DNA of 64,000 nucleotides from Bifidobacterium actinocoloniiforme DSM 22766 (GTDB lineage: Bacteria > Actinomycetota > Actinomycetes > Actinomycetales > Bifidobacteriaceae): NCBI RefSeq assembly GCF_001263395.1, contig NZ_CP011786.1, positions 868,001-932,000 of the forward strand, written 5' to 3'. The notes beneath the pieces are model-generated. The model made no database searches. It saw only the letters and a program-made list of their open reading frames with translations, and was not told the origin of the DNA. Positions 28,248-38,039 of the stretch are shown one piece after another; within the stretch, counting starts at the first letter, position 1, and every line of letters begins with the position of its first letter. Both the position numbers and the translations under genes were made by a program.

Positions 28248-28279
28248 GACAGGAGGCGGGTTCAAGCCCGCCCCCTGTC
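28248..28279 (-). promoter_or_regulatory. Hairpin in the fusA-tuf gap
   Basis: A 13-position stem with one mismatch (GACAGGAGGCGGG with CCCGCCCCCTGTC) and a 6-nt loop lies 17 nt after the fusA stop. It has no following T-run, so it may be a partial terminator, a processing site or an mRNA-stabilising structure instead of a full intrinsic terminator. Confidence 0.5.
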
Positions 28280-28295
28280 TGGGCTCAGGCGAGGT

Positions 28296-30422
28296 TCACT
28301 CGCCGCGCTGGGCCTTGATGATCTCATCGGAGACCGTCTTGGGAACCTCTGCGTAGGAGTCCATCTGCATGGTGAACATGGCGCGGCCCTGGGTCTTGGA
28401 CCGCAGGTCGCCGATGTAGCCGAACATCTCGGACAGCGGCACCTTCGCATCAATGACCTTGACACCGGTGGCATCGGTCATGGACTGGATGGAGCCACGA
28501 CGGGAGTTGATGTCGCCCATCACATCGCCCATGTACTCCTCGGGGGTGCGCACCTCAACGGCCATAATCGGCTCCAGGATGACGGGCTTGGCCTTGGGGG
28601 CGGCCTCCTTGAAGCACATGGAGCCAGCGATCTTGAAGGCCATCTCGGAGGAGTCGACCTCGTGGATCTGGCCGTCGGTGACGGTCGCCTTGACGCCCAC
28701 GACCGGGAAGCCGGCCAGGATGCCGGACTCCATGGCCTCGCGCACACCTGCATCGATCGAGGGGATGAACTCCTTGGTGATGTGGCCTCCGGTGACCTTG
28801 TTCTCGAACTCGTAGGTCTCGCCTTCGGCGGTGTCCAGGGGCTCGAAGTTCATGAGGACCTTCGCGAACTGGCCGGAGCCACCCGTCTGCTTCTTGTGGG
28901 TGTACTCCTGGTTCATGACGGCCTTGCGGATGGTCTCGCGGTAAGCCACCTGAGGCTTGCCCACGTTGCAGTCCACGTGGAACTCGCGGCGCATGCGGTC
29001 CACGAGGATGTCGAGCTGGAGCTCGCCCATGCCGGAGATCAGGGTCTGGCCGGACTCTTCGTCGGTCTTGACCTGGAATGTGGGATCCTCCTCCGAAAGC
29101 TTCTGGAGGGCGATGCCCATCTTCTCCTGGTCGGCCTTGGTCTTAGGCTCCACGGCCAGCTGGATCACAGGATCCGGGAAGGTCATGGACTCCAGCGCGA
29201 TCGGGTCCTTCTCGTCGCACAGGGTATCGCCGGTCGTGACGTTCTTCAGGCCGACGAAGGCGTAGATGTTGCCCGCGATGGCCTCGTCGACCGGGTTCTC
29301 CTTGTTGGAGGACATCTGGAAGAGCTTGCCGATGCGCTCCTTCTTGCCCTTGGTGGAGTCCAGGACGGTATCGCCTTGGGCAACCCTGCCGGAGTAGACG
29401 CGCACGTAGATGAGCTTGCCGTAGAAGGGGTGGGTGGCGACCTTGAAGGCCAGGGCGGAGAAGGGCTCGTCCACGGTGGGCTTACGATCGATCTCGACCG
29501 ACTCGTCGCCGACCTTGTAACCCTTGATCGCGGGTACATCCTCGGGGCTGGGCAGGTAATCCACCACAGCGTCGAGCATGGGCTGCACGCCCTTGTCCTT
29601 GAAGGCGGACCCGCAGAAGACTGGGAAGGCCTCCTGGGCGATCGTCATCTTGCGCACGGCCGTGCGGATCTCGGGCTGGCTGATCTCCTCGCCGCCCAGG
29701 TACTTCTCCAGGAGGGCCTCGTCGGACTCGGCGACGGCCTCGATCAGCTGGGTGTGGTATTCCTCGGCGCGATCCTTCAGGTCATCGGGGATGTCGATGG
29801 TCTCGTAGTGGGCGCCCAGATCCTGGCCGTCCTTCCAGTAGTAGGCCACCATGCGCACCAGGTCCACGACGCCGCGGAAGTCGTTCTCCGCGCCGATGGG
29901 CAGCTGCATGACCAGGGGCTTGACGCCCAGCTTCTCCTTGATGGTGTCCACCGAGTAGTAGAAGTCGGCGCCCAGCTTGTCCATCTTGTTGATGAAGCAG
30001 ATGCGGGGCACGCCATACTTATCGGCCTGCCGCCAGACGGTCTCGGACTGGGGCTCCACGCCCTCCTTGCCGTCGAAGACCGCCACAGCGCCATCGAGGA
30101 CGCGCAAAGAGCGCTCCACCTCGGCCGTGAAGTCCACGTGGCCGGGGGTGTCGATGATGTTGATCTGGTAGCGGTTCTCGGGGTCGTGGGACTGCCGGTT
30201 CCAGAAGGCGGTGATGGCGGCGGACGTGATGGTGATGCCGCGCTCTTTCTCCTGGTCCATCCAGTCCATCGTCGAGGCGCCGTCGTGGGTCTCGCCGATC
30301 TTGTAGTTCACGCCCGTGTAGTACAGAATGCGTTCGGTCGTGGTGGTCTTGCCGGCATCGATGTGAGCCATGATGCCGATATTGCGGACCTTCGTGAGGT
30401 CCGTGAGCACGTCTTGTGCCAT
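28296..30422 (-). CDS. fusA: Translation elongation factor G
   Basis: EF-G catalyses translocation. The 708-residue protein has GTPase motifs [21 protein letters not shown] and NKMD, and the C-terminal 'RRGSIQSM' segment. A start at 30422 ('[21 protein letters not shown]') fits family length. It lies 26 nt after rpsG and 190 nt before tuf. No unusual changes are evident. Confidence 0.97.
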   Translation of the reverse strand: MAQDVLTDLTKVRNIGIMAHIDAGKTTTTERILYYTGVNYKIGETHDGASTMDWMDQEKERGITITSAAITAFWNRQSHDPENRYQINIIDTPGHVDFTAEVERSLRVLDGAVAVFDGKEGVEPQSETVWRQADKYGVPRICFINKMDKLGADFYYSVDTIKEKLGVKPLVMQLPIGAENDFRGVVDLVRMVAYYWKDGQDLGAHYETIDIPDDLKDRAEEYHTQLIEAVAESDEALLEKYLGGEEISQPEIRTAVRKMTIAQEAFPVFCGSAFKDKGVQPMLDAVVDYLPSPEDVPAIKGYKVGDESVEIDRKPTVDEPFSALAFKVATHPFYGKLIYVRVYSGRVAQGDTVLDSTKGKKERIGKLFQMSSNKENPVDEAIAGNIYAFVGLKNVTTGDTLCDEKDPIALESMTFPDPVIQLAVEPKTKADQEKMGIALQKLSEEDPTFQVKTDEESGQTLISGMGELQLDILVDRMRREFHVDCNVGKPQVAYRETIRKAVMNQEYTHKKQTGGSGQFAKVLMNFEPLDTAEGETYEFENKVTGGHITKEFIPSIDAGVREAMESGILAGFPVVGVKATVTDGQIHEVDSSEMAFKIAGSMCFKEAAPKAKPVILEPIMAVEVRTPEEYMGDVMGDINSRRGSIQSMTDATGVKVIDAKVPLSEMFGYIGDLRSKTQGRAMFTMQMDSYAEVPKTVSDEIIKAQRGE

Positions 30423-30448
30423 AATCCTAGTTCTCTCGCTCTCTTGGC

Positions 30449-30919
30449 TTACCAGCGATAGTGGGCGAAGGCCTTGTTCGCCTCAGCCATCTTGTGCGTG
30501 TCCTCACGCCGCTTGACGGAGGCACCCAGGCCGTTGGAGGCGTCCAGGATCTCATTGGCCAGACGCTCGGCCATGGTCTTCTCGCGGCGGGCCCTGCTGA
30601 AGTCAGTCAGCCAGCGCAGGGAGAGCGTATTCGCGCGGTTGGGCTTGACCTCGACAGGCACCTGGTAGGTGGCGCCGCCGACTCGGCGGGAACGAACCTC
30701 CAGGGAGGGACGGATGTTGTCCAGGGCGCGCTTCAACACCGCGACGGGCTCCTGGTCGGTCTTGGCCTTGACTTGCTCCAAAGCCGAGTAGACGATGTCC
30801 TCGGCGATGGACTTCTTGCCATCGAGGAGGATCTTGTTGATCAGCTGCGCGACGACCGTCGAACCATAGATCGGGTCGGGCAGCAGCTGGTGCTTCTTAG
30901 CTGGTCCTTTGCGTGACAT
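30449..30919 (-). CDS. rpsG: 30S ribosomal protein S7
   Basis: The 156-residue protein matches S7: '[20 protein letters not shown]' at the N-terminus, '[19 protein letters not shown]' in the middle and '[14 protein letters not shown]' at the end. S7 nucleates assembly of the 30S head. It follows rpsL by 2 nt, so the two are surely co-translated. Confidence 0.98.
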   Translation of the reverse strand: MSRKGPAKKHQLLPDPIYGSTVVAQLINKILLDGKKSIAEDIVYSALEQVKAKTDQEPVAVLKRALDNIRPSLEVRSRRVGGATYQVPVEVKPNRANTLSLRWLTDFSRARREKTMAERLANEILDASNGLGASVKRREDTHKMAEANKAFAHYRW

Positions 30920-30921
30920 GC

Positions 30922-31293
30922 TTACTTAGCCCTCTTTGCTCCGTACAGGGAACGACCCTGCTTGCGATCCTTGACACCCTGCGTATCGAGCGCTCCGCGC
31001 ACGATGTGGTAGCGCACACCCGGCAGGTCCTTGACACGACCACCGCGCACGAGCACGATGGAGTGCTCCTGCAGGTTGTGGCCTTCGCCGGGGATGTAGG
31101 CGCTGACCTCGACGCCGGAGCTCAGGCGCACACGGGCGACCTTACGCAACGCCGAATTCGGCTTCTTGGGGGTGGTGGTGTACACACGGGTGCAGACGCC
31201 GCGACGCAGCGGGCTGCCCTTCAAGGCCAGAGTCTTTGACTTACTCTTCTTGGCCTTGCGTCCTTTACGGACGAGCTGTTCAATTGTTGGCAA
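30922..31293 (-). CDS. rpsL: 30S ribosomal protein S12
   Basis: The product has the invariant S12 segments '[20 protein letters not shown]' and '[17 protein letters not shown]', including the lysines at the two classical streptomycin-resistance positions, so the allele looks sensitive. The conserved N-terminus (M)[11 protein letters not shown] begins at a TTG (31291-31293) with GGAGAG 7 nt upstream; upstream in-frame ATGs would add a non-conserved 35-residue leader. That gives the usual 123 residues. TTG is an unusual start for so highly expressed a gene. Confidence 0.96.
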   Translation of the reverse strand: MPTIEQLVRKGRKAKKSKSKTLALKGSPLRRGVCTRVYTTTPKKPNSALRKVARVRLSSGVEVSAYIPGEGHNLQEHSIVLVRGGRVKDLPGVRYHIVRGALDTQGVKDRKQGRSLYGAKRAK

Positions 31294-31838
31294 CTGATTC
31301 TCTCCGATTCCTGGATTTCTTACCTGTTCGCCGTTCGTGAAGCCGCCACCCTGCAGCTCCGACCCAACCGAACCCGTTCGGGGAGTAAAAGCAGCCACAG
31401 TCCACCGGCCCGATGGTCCGCAACCCTCTCGCTGGCCGCATTGCTGCGCGCGATCATACGGATTGGCGGAATATCCCAGCGTCCACCCCTGTCACATAAG
31501 GCATGCCGCTGGCACACACAATATTTAATATAGCACGTCCCCCCACCTACCGCATCCAGCGAGCTCATCGCGCTTATCGGCTCCTTGGAACGGCCGCTGG
31601 CGGGCCAAGCGCGAAGGCATTCTGGGCTTGACCGGAGACGACAGCTCCCGTAGGGGGACCTGGACATCAACCGGGGCGACGACACGATGGCGGCCTTGCA
31701 TCTCCCACCTGGCCCCAGACTCACCCAGGGCGAGCGAGCCCCCATTATGAAGTCATAGAGCGATCCGGCGATCGCGTCACCCGTCCGCCACCGCCGTAAG
31801 ACCCGCCGACGGACGCGAATCAAACCATGGACGGCCCA
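31294..31838 (-). promoter_or_regulatory. 545-nt non-coding stretch: str operon promoter and leader region
   Basis: No convincing gene lies between DUF488 and rpsL. An AT-rich patch around 31521-31534 (TATATT/TAAATAT on the minus strand) and TATGAT nearer rpsL are candidate -10 elements, but no -35 is clear. A small inverted repeat, CCGAAC/GTTCGG, lies about 80 nt before the rpsL start. If the AT-rich patch is the promoter, the rpsL leader is over 200 nt. A minus-strand frame at 31320-31823 has no recognisable protein features. Confidence 0.4.
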
Positions 31839-32198
31839 TCAGCCCAGGCGTCGCTCCAGGTATGCGCGTAGGACGATGGCCTGGTTGAGCTCCTTGTCCT
31901 TGGCCCCATAGAGCAGGGTCAGAGTGGGTTGCGATGAGGCCAGGTCCAGGAGTTGCCCTACGGCCTGGGGGTTGGCGTCCAGCTCTGCCTGGTAGCGCTG
32001 GGCGAACTGGTCGAAGCGCTCCGGGTCATGATGCCACCACCGGCGTAAATCGGCGCTAGGCGCAACCTCCTTGAGCCACAAGTCCAAGCCCGCTTTAGCC
32101 TTGGACAGGCCTCGGGGCCAGAGCCGATCCACCAGCACCCTGAACCCATCCGCCTTGTCCGCGGCCTCATAAACCCGCTTAATCCGTACTTCGCCCAT
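31839..32198 (-). CDS. DUF488 family protein
   Basis: The 119-residue product 'MGEVRIKRVYEAADKADGFR' continues with 'VLVDRLWPRGLSKAKAGLDLW' and 'LTLLYGAKDKELNQAIVLRAYL', the hallmarks of DUF488 (YeaO-like), a small cytosolic family of unknown function. Start 32198 is set by AGGAGG 9 nt upstream; the longer frame lacks conservation. It lies upstream of the rpsL leader on the same strand and back to back with a YwiC-like gene. Confidence 0.88.
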   Translation of the reverse strand: MGEVRIKRVYEAADKADGFRVLVDRLWPRGLSKAKAGLDLWLKEVAPSADLRRWWHHDPERFDQFAQRYQAELDANPQAVGQLLDLASSQPTLTLLYGAKDKELNQAIVLRAYLERRLG

Positions 32199-32298
32199 GT
32201 CAGCCCGCCTCCTACGGCCCATCGTAACGCCCGGGACGGCGCCAGCCAAGAGCCCACCAGCGCCGCGACGCGCCGACCGGGCAGTCATCCCCCACCCC

Positions 32299-32327
32299 TT
32301 GCCAGCTCAATCACGCGAACCTACAGT
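32299..32327 (+). promoter_or_regulatory. Sigma-70-type promoter for the YwiC-like gene
   Basis: TTGCCA (32299-32304) and TACAGT (32322-32327) are separated by exactly 17 nt. Transcription from about 32334 would give a leader of roughly 32 nt including GAGGAGG. This is the best -35/-10 pair in the window. Confidence 0.6.
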
Positions 32328-32365
32328 GTGAAGCAGACCCATCCGCCACACCGCGAGGAGGCAGC

Positions 32366-33265
32366 ATGGTCACTTCATCCCATCAATCGACTTCCGGTCA
32401 GGCGCGGGCGCGGCGCTCCCGCCTGTGGCTGCCCGCCCAACCCGGAGCCTGGGTCATGGCCCTCCTACCGACCCTGGGCGGCTGCCTGATAGCCCGTTTG
32501 AGTTGGCACAGCCTCTTGCTCTTGCTCGCTTGGACCCTGGCTTACTGCACCCAGTTCACCGTCGCCCGCTGGATCGCCTCCCGCCTGGCCCGCCGCTACC
32601 AGGCCCCGGCGCTGACATACGCGGGGGCGACGGCCCTGCTTGGCATCTGTCTGCTGGTGGCGGCCCCCGGTTTATCCCGCTGGATCCCCGTCTACCTGCT
32701 GCTGGCCGTCGTCTCTTTCCTGGCCGCTTACCTGCGTCGGGAGCGTTCCCTATGGAATGACGCGGACGCGGTCATCGCCGCCTCCCTCACCTGTCTGATG
32801 GCTTCATCGCTCACCGACGCCCCGGCCGCCACGCTCCAAGCGAGCGGAAGCGCGGGCCGAACTTACTGGGCCTGCCAGGGCAATCCGGCGGTCTACTGCT
32901 TCGCCGATGGCCCGCTGACCAGGCAGGCGCTGCCGGCCGCAGGCCTGGTTGCCGCCATCGTCTTCGCTCTCGGTGAGTTCGGCTCCGTACTGTTCGTTAA
33001 AACCATGATCCGCGAGCGCGGGAAGCGCACCTACTACCTGGCTTCGGTAGGATGGAATATCCTGTTGGTGGCCGCCAGCCTACCGCTGACGCGGATCCTA
33101 GGACCCTGGCCTCCCCTGGTGGCACTGCTCCTGCTGGCGCGCGCCGCAGCGATACCGCCGCTGGCGCCACAAGGTTGGAAACCGGCTCGAGTAGGGGCCG
33201 TGGAGGCCGTGGCCTCGCTAGTGGTCTTCGCGCTGGCGCTGGCCTTGGCCTCGGCCCTTGCTTGA
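32366..33265 (+). CDS. YwiC-like integral membrane protein
   Basis: The 299-residue protein begins with a basic cytoplasmic segment, then '[17 protein letters not shown]', which matches the 'P-x-x-x-GAW' motif at the start of YwiC-like proteins. About eight hydrophobic helices follow, with 'YLASVGWNILLVAASL' near the C-terminal third. The family's function is unknown. GAGGAGG lies 4 nt before the ATG and a good promoter lies upstream. It converges with the LxxG-repeat protein gene. Confidence 0.83.
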   Translation: MVTSSHQSTSGQARARRSRLWLPAQPGAWVMALLPTLGGCLIARLSWHSLLLLLAWTLAYCTQFTVARWIASRLARRYQAPALTYAGATALLGICLLVAAPGLSRWIPVYLLLAVVSFLAAYLRRERSLWNDADAVIAASLTCLMASSLTDAPAATLQASGSAGRTYWACQGNPAVYCFADGPLTRQALPAAGLVAAIVFALGEFGSVLFVKTMIRERGKRTYYLASVGWNILLVAASLPLTRILGPWPPLVALLLLARAAAIPPLAPQGWKPARVGAVEAVASLVVFALALALASALA

Positions 33266-33282
33266 GCGCGAGCGCCACGCAT

Positions 33283-35436
33283 TCACTTACTGGCGAAGAG
33301 GCCTTTGACCCTGGCCATGAATGACTGCCCATTGGGGTCCTTGGCTGGGCGGGCTTGCTGGTCCTTCCCTTCCTTCGACGCCTGCCGCTCCACACCCTCC
33401 AGTAGGTAGGTGAACTGTACTTTATTCACATTCGTGTTCTCAGGCGCCACGAAGGAGTGGGGCTTGAACCCGACCCCCAGTTTCTTGTCAATCGCCTGTT
33501 GGATGCCGTCCAGGACCTTCCGGTCCATCCCTTGCACCGACTGTGCCAGCTGGGCAGACCCATCGGCCAGAGCCTGCGCGCCAACTCCAGCGGCGCCCAG
33601 AGCCGAATTCAAGGACTTGACACCAGCGTCCACCTGGGCCGCTCCCCCTGCCAGCGACCCAGCCCCGGTTCCCAAGGCATCCATGGGCGCGCCCGAGGCC
33701 TGTCCTAAAGCACCGCTCAAAGCGCCCAGACCCTGGTCGAGTTGGACGGCGCCCGAGGCCAGGCTTCCGGGCCGGCTGGCATCGAACTGCCCGTCCAGAC
33801 GGGCCGAACCCTCAGCAAGCTGCCCCATGCCCCGCGAAAGCGCCTGGGCGCCTTGCGAAGCGGTCGCCGCACCCTGGGCAGCCGACTGGATTCCAGCGTT
33901 CAAAGCTCCTGTGCCTGTGGCCAACGGGCCGTACTGGTTGGATGCCTGAGCGAGCGCCTGGCTGGCTCCCGTGGCCGCGCCCGCCTGCGCCGAAGCGGCG
34001 GAAAGAGCCTGCACCGAAGCGTTGAGCGCGGCCAGCTTTGTCGGATCGCTCGGAGAGGCGGCGAAGGCGGACAAGGCGGTCTGATATGCTCCCTGGGCCG
34101 CAGTCAGCCGAGCGGCGGCGGTTTGGGCAGCGGTCACCTGGGCCTGATGCTCCTGCTGGAGCCCCTGCTGGTACTGCCCACTGCCGGTTGCCAGAGTCCG
34201 CCCGGCCGCAGCGAGGGATGGCTGTCCACTGTTGGGATCGCCCGTGTTCAAACCAGCATTCAAGCGGGCCAGACCTTGGGCCAGTGAGCCTGCTCCGCCC
34301 TGGCTTGCGACGATGCCGGAGCGTAGGCTCCTCCAGCCGTCGCTGAAAGTGGGCGACGCGGGGTTACCGCTCGACATTGACAGCTGTCGGGCCAGGGCCG
34401 ACGAGCCTTCGCTTAGGGCTCCGGCTCCCCGACCCGCGCTCTTGAGGCCGTCGCCCAGGCTGGAGATACCACCTGCCAGCTGCTTCGACCCGGCTCGCAG
34501 AGCTCCGGAACCTTGGGAAAGAGACCCCGCGCCCGATTGGAGGGCCTGAGCGCCCGCCGCCAGGCTGCCGGCGCCACCTGCCAACTGACTGGTCGCCCCC
34601 TCCAGCTGGCCCGTCTGCTCACTAAGCTGGGTCGTGTCCTCATCGCTCACATTCAGGGCCATGTTCAAAGGCATGGCCGAGACCTGCCAACCTGAGTAGT
34701 GGAAATCGTGGGCCTTACCTGAGATGTGGAAAGCCTTGGACTGGCCCGGCAGGACCATCGCCGCCAGAACCGTGTTGCCGCCAGCGTGAGCCAAGGTCGC
34801 ACCACCGTCATCCGTGACCTCGAAGGCGTCCTGGGGGAAGGTCCCCTGGGCTTGCAGGACGTAGCCCGTCGCGAAGTCGGAGACGGGTCCGGCCCCGGTT
34901 TCGCCGCTGACCGTCAACGTCAGGTCCAAGTCGCCATTCACCCCGGCCACCTGACTGGGTTTGAGGACCTTACCGCCCTGCCGAAAGTCCACGCGCAATC
35001 GCCAGGGCAGACGCGTGGAAGCGGGCAGATTCCCCTGGTAGTAGAAGGGCTGATCGGCGGCGGGCGTGAAGGAGACCGCGCCATCGGCTACGGCCAGCCG
35101 CTCGTCGGTGGTCAGGTTGGTGACAGACTGGTAGGAGCCGAGGTCGCTGATTCTCCTGGCCTTGCCGGGCTTGAAGGAGTTGACCACATAGACGCCTTGG
35201 GTCTGGCCTGTGGACGAAGCCTTGACATAGATGACCTCATCCTTGCCACCAGAGCCGCTGGACCGCGTCGCGCCCGCCTCTTGCACAGCTGGTTGCCCCG
35301 CCACTTGCCCCCCGCCGGAGCGGGCCCCTGCGGTCGGCGCCGCCGCGAACAGGGCGGTCGCTAAGGCTAGGCAAGCGGCCAAAGCAGCCACGCCCGCCCG
35401 CCAGGCCCGCCGCACCGAAATGATTGACTTCATCAT
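33283..35436 (-). CDS. Secreted LxxG-heptad-repeat protein (YhgE/Pip-like), partner of MMPL exporter
   Basis: The 717-residue product has a long signal peptide (basic start, hydrophobic stretch to about residue 38). Residues ~250-370 and ~510-650 are dominated by tandem seven-residue units of the xxxLxxG type (for example 'GAGSLSQGSGALRAG'), a pattern known from YhgE/Pip-like and MMPL-associated proteins. Between them is an Ala/Gln-rich helical stretch suggesting an extended coiled coil. There is no lipobox or wall anchor. It overlaps the end of the MMPL gene by 4 nt, pointing to a joint export or envelope function. Confidence 0.8.
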   Translation of the reverse strand: MMKSIISVRRAWRAGVAALAACLALATALFAAAPTAGARSGGGQVAGQPAVQEAGATRSSGSGGKDEVIYVKASSTGQTQGVYVVNSFKPGKARRISDLGSYQSVTNLTTDERLAVADGAVSFTPAADQPFYYQGNLPASTRLPWRLRVDFRQGGKVLKPSQVAGVNGDLDLTLTVSGETGAGPVSDFATGYVLQAQGTFPQDAFEVTDDGGATLAHAGGNTVLAAMVLPGQSKAFHISGKAHDFHYSGWQVSAMPLNMALNVSDEDTTQLSEQTGQLEGATSQLAGGAGSLAAGAQALQSGAGSLSQGSGALRAGSKQLAGGISSLGDGLKSAGRGAGALSEGSSALARQLSMSSGNPASPTFSDGWRSLRSGIVASQGGAGSLAQGLARLNAGLNTGDPNSGQPSLAAAGRTLATGSGQYQQGLQQEHQAQVTAAQTAAARLTAAQGAYQTALSAFAASPSDPTKLAALNASVQALSAASAQAGAATGASQALAQASNQYGPLATGTGALNAGIQSAAQGAATASQGAQALSRGMGQLAEGSARLDGQFDASRPGSLASGAVQLDQGLGALSGALGQASGAPMDALGTGAGSLAGGAAQVDAGVKSLNSALGAAGVGAQALADGSAQLAQSVQGMDRKVLDGIQQAIDKKLGVGFKPHSFVAPENTNVNKVQFTYLLEGVERQASKEGKDQQARPAKDPNGQSFMARVKGLFASK

Positions 35437-37616
35437 CCTTGCCTTCCTTCCTGTGGTACCGCCGCAGCTCCCAGGGTCCCCAGCCGTCCGGGCTCACCAG
35501 GGTCAGGCAGTCGCCCACCCGCCTCGCCGCCCTGCCCGGAGGCCGTCGCGAACCGCAGCCCGATCGAGGTGTGCCGAATAAGTCCGTCGAAAACGCGAAG
35601 CAGGCAGGGCAGGAGGAGGAACATAAGGACCATGGCGAAGAAAGCGCCCCGGGCCAGGAGGGTCCCAAGCTCGGAGATGACGCCGTTCGTGGCGATCAGC
35701 CGGACGGCCACCCCAGCGCACACCAGGATTGACGAGGAGGTCAGTATCGTGATGGCCGAGCCCTGGATGGCTTGGCGGCTGGCGTCCTTGGCGCCGACCT
35801 GGGCCCGGCGCTCCAAGTATTCGCGGGTGTAGATGATCGCGTAATCGACGGCCGCGCCCAACTGGACTGAGTCGATGACCAGGTAGCCGATGTAATTAAT
35901 GGTCTGCCCAGTGAAGTATGGAACCGCCAGGTTCATCCAGATGGAAGCCTCAATGGCCAACAGGACAACCAGGGGTATGGTCAACGAGCGCGTCATGAAC
36001 ATCAGGATCAAAGCGATCGAGCCGATTGAGAAGAGCGAGACTTTCAAGGAATCCTGACGGACCGTATCGCGCAGGTCGTATAAGGAGACGGTCGAGCCGA
36101 TCAGACGGTAGTCGGAGCCGTAGCGGTTGGCCAGCAGGCGGCGGACCGATGAGACCATATCGTAGGCCGTGTCGGAATCGGACTCCACGTCAAGGGAGAC
36201 CACCATGCGCGACCAGCCGTGGTTCATCACCTGCTTGAGCGTGGCCTCAGGCGCTACCTGGACCGGGGTGGCGCGGCCGGCGACCGTGATGTAAGAAGTG
36301 ACCGAGTTGACATGGTTCATGGCTTTCAGGTCGTCCAGCGTGGCTTGCTCCTTCGCCCAATGGCCTTCGGGCACCATGACCACCCAGGTCTCCTCCTGTC
36401 CGAAAACCTGACTGATCCGCGCCGACTCCCGGCCCTGCTGGCTGGCGGGGTTGATGAAGTCCGACGACCCGTAGACGAAATTAGTCCGGCTCTGGGCCAG
36501 GTAGGAGGGCAGGGCCAGGGCCACGACCACCAGGGCGGCGGGAATCATGACCCGCTGGCACAAGCGCGCGAAACCCCCGAAAGAGGGCATCAGATAACGG
36601 TGCTCCAAGGCCTTGAGCGGTTTGAGCATGAGCAGAATCAGGCAGGGCATGAGCAGCATCACCGACAGGAAGCTGAAGACGATGCCCTTGGCCAGGACCA
36701 GGCCCATGTTCACGCCTACGCCAAAGCGCATGACGGTCAGCGAGAGGAATCCGAAGAAGGTGACCGCCGCCGAGGACAGGACCACGGAGAACCCCTTTAC
36801 CATCGCGTAGGCCATCGCCTCCTCCGGGTCGGCGCGTAGGGCCTCCTGCCTTCGGAAGGTGTGCAGGAGCACGATCGCGTAGTCCATCGAAACCGCCAGC
36901 TGGAGGACCGCGCCGCAGATCTGGCTGACGAAGGATATGTCGGGCAGGAGGATGTTCGATCCCATGTTCATGATGATGGCCGCGCCGATGACCAGCAGGA
37001 AGATGACCGGCTCGAACCAGGAGTGGGAGGTGAGCAGGAGAATCAGAATCACGATGGCGATCGCGACCAGCATGATTTGGACCACCTGCTTCGAGGTCGA
37101 GACCTCGGTGTCGGCCGCTGTGGCCACCTCGCCATCCAGGCTGACCTGCTTGGCGCCGGCCTTCCAAGCGACTTGGCGGATGGCGCTGGAGGCGGGCACA
37201 GCGCGAGCCGCGTCCACGGTCAGTTGGTAAAGGTAGCCGTCGCCCCGCTTCCACGGTTTGACCACGCGCGCATCCTGGACTTGGACGGGCTCTTTATTAT
37301 CGACGGCAGACCCCAGCCACATGACCTGGGTGACCCCTTCGACGTCGGCCAAATCCCGCGACAGGCGGTCAGCCTGGTAAGGGTCCAGGCCCTCCGCGTA
37401 GAGCCGCGCGTTGGGGATGCCCGAACCGAAAGCCGAGCGCATGTCTTTGAGCGCCACGACCGAAGGCGCTTGGCTCGGCAGGTAGTCCACCATCGAGTAG
37501 TTGACTTTCACCAGCGGATAACAGAGGGCGCACAGGGCGGTAAAGAGGGCGAAAACGGCCGCAACGGCCTTACGGTGCCGCAGAAACCGTTTGCATAAAT
37601 CCACTGCCCGCAACAT
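35433..37616 (-). CDS. MMPL/RND-family membrane transporter
   Basis: The protein has two copies of the RND membrane module: one helix then a large loop ('VNYSMVDYLPSQAPSV'), five or six helices, and a second similar half. MMPL proteins export lipids or hydrophobic compounds using proton flow. Start 37616 is preferred because GAGGAGG lies just upstream (giving 727 residues); an in-frame ATG at 37643 lies ahead of that site. It is translationally coupled to the LxxG-repeat gene; no regulator gene is adjacent. Confidence 0.9.
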   Translation of the reverse strand: MLRAVDLCKRFLRHRKAVAAVFALFTALCALCYPLVKVNYSMVDYLPSQAPSVVALKDMRSAFGSGIPNARLYAEGLDPYQADRLSRDLADVEGVTQVMWLGSAVDNKEPVQVQDARVVKPWKRGDGYLYQLTVDAARAVPASSAIRQVAWKAGAKQVSLDGEVATAADTEVSTSKQVVQIMLVAIAIVILILLLTSHSWFEPVIFLLVIGAAIIMNMGSNILLPDISFVSQICGAVLQLAVSMDYAIVLLHTFRRQEALRADPEEAMAYAMVKGFSVVLSSAAVTFFGFLSLTVMRFGVGVNMGLVLAKGIVFSFLSVMLLMPCLILLMLKPLKALEHRYLMPSFGGFARLCQRVMIPAALVVVALALPSYLAQSRTNFVYGSSDFINPASQQGRESARISQVFGQEETWVVMVPEGHWAKEQATLDDLKAMNHVNSVTSYITVAGRATPVQVAPEATLKQVMNHGWSRMVVSLDVESDSDTAYDMVSSVRRLLANRYGSDYRLIGSTVSLYDLRDTVRQDSLKVSLFSIGSIALILMFMTRSLTIPLVVLLAIEASIWMNLAVPYFTGQTINYIGYLVIDSVQLGAAVDYAIIYTREYLERRAQVGAKDASRQAIQGSAITILTSSSILVCAGVAVRLIATNGVISELGTLLARGAFFAMVLMFLLLPCLLRVFDGLIRHTSIGLRFATASGQGGEAGGRLPDPGEPGRLGTLGAAAVPQEGRQG

Positions 37617-37811
37617 CCGCCTCCTCGCCCCCAGTGGCAACACAGCTCCCCGGTAATCACGCTAGACGCTTTTTTCGATTCATGAAAGCCGGCACGTTCG
37701 CTGCCCGCGTAAGGCTGTCCGCTCCCAATCGCGACGCTCCGGCGCGCTATGTCAAGCCATCGTGTACAGTAGTTTCTTGTCGCTCGACCGCAGCTAAGCG
37801 TGAGAGCACAT

Positions 37812-37888
37812 GGTGGCTATAGCTCAGTTGGTAGAGCACCTGATTGTGGTTCAGGAGGTCGCGCGTTCGAGCCGCGTTAGCCACCCCA
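37812..37888 (+). tRNA. tRNA-His (anticodon GTG)
   Basis: A complete cloverleaf is visible: acceptor GTGGCTA (37813-37819) with TAGCCAC (37878-37884), the extra G at -1 (37812) opposite discriminator C73 that marks histidine tRNA, an anticodon stem-loop with GTG, and a T arm GTTCGAG. CCA is encoded (37886-37888). It is followed by a terminator, so it is a single tRNA transcription unit. Confidence 0.96.
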
Positions 37889-37892
37889 CCAC

Positions 37893-37932
37893 AAACCCCC
37901 TACTCCCGCAACGGGTTAGGGGGTTTCGCTTT
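37893..37932 (+). terminator. Intrinsic terminator after tRNA-His
   Basis: A 10-bp stem, AAACCCCCTA (37893-37902) with TAGGGGGTTT (37917-37926), contains an inner CCCG/CGGG and is followed by CGCTTTG. It begins five nucleotides after the tRNA. Confidence 0.82.
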
Positions 37933-37961
37933 GCCTATTATCCAGCTTCGGGCACCAACTC

Positions 37962-37983
37962 TTGTGTGCCATTTGTGTGCCAT
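37962..37983. repeat. Perfect tandem 11-bp repeat just downstream of tRNA-His
   Basis: TTGTGTGCCAT occurs twice with no gap (37962-37972 and 37973-37983), about 75 nt past the tRNA. The surrounding sequence to 38039 is less GC-rich and has no gene. Tandem short repeats beside a tRNA 3' end resemble integrase arm sites, but no integrase is present and no second copy of the tRNA end was seen. Confidence 0.7.
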
Positions 37984-38039
37984 AATTTGCAAAACCATAT
38001 TCGCGCGCGCCTAACTTCGCCGCACGTGCTCACGCCGCA

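Noticed and set aside
28185-30461. 758-codon plus-strand open frame antisense to fusA
   Set aside because: The opposite strand encodes full-length EF-G; the shadow has repetitive Leu/Asp/Gly composition with no domain.
31320-31823. 167-codon minus-strand open frame in the rpsL leader region
   Set aside because: No conserved features, no ribosome binding site and an atypical composition; it overlaps probable promoter elements.
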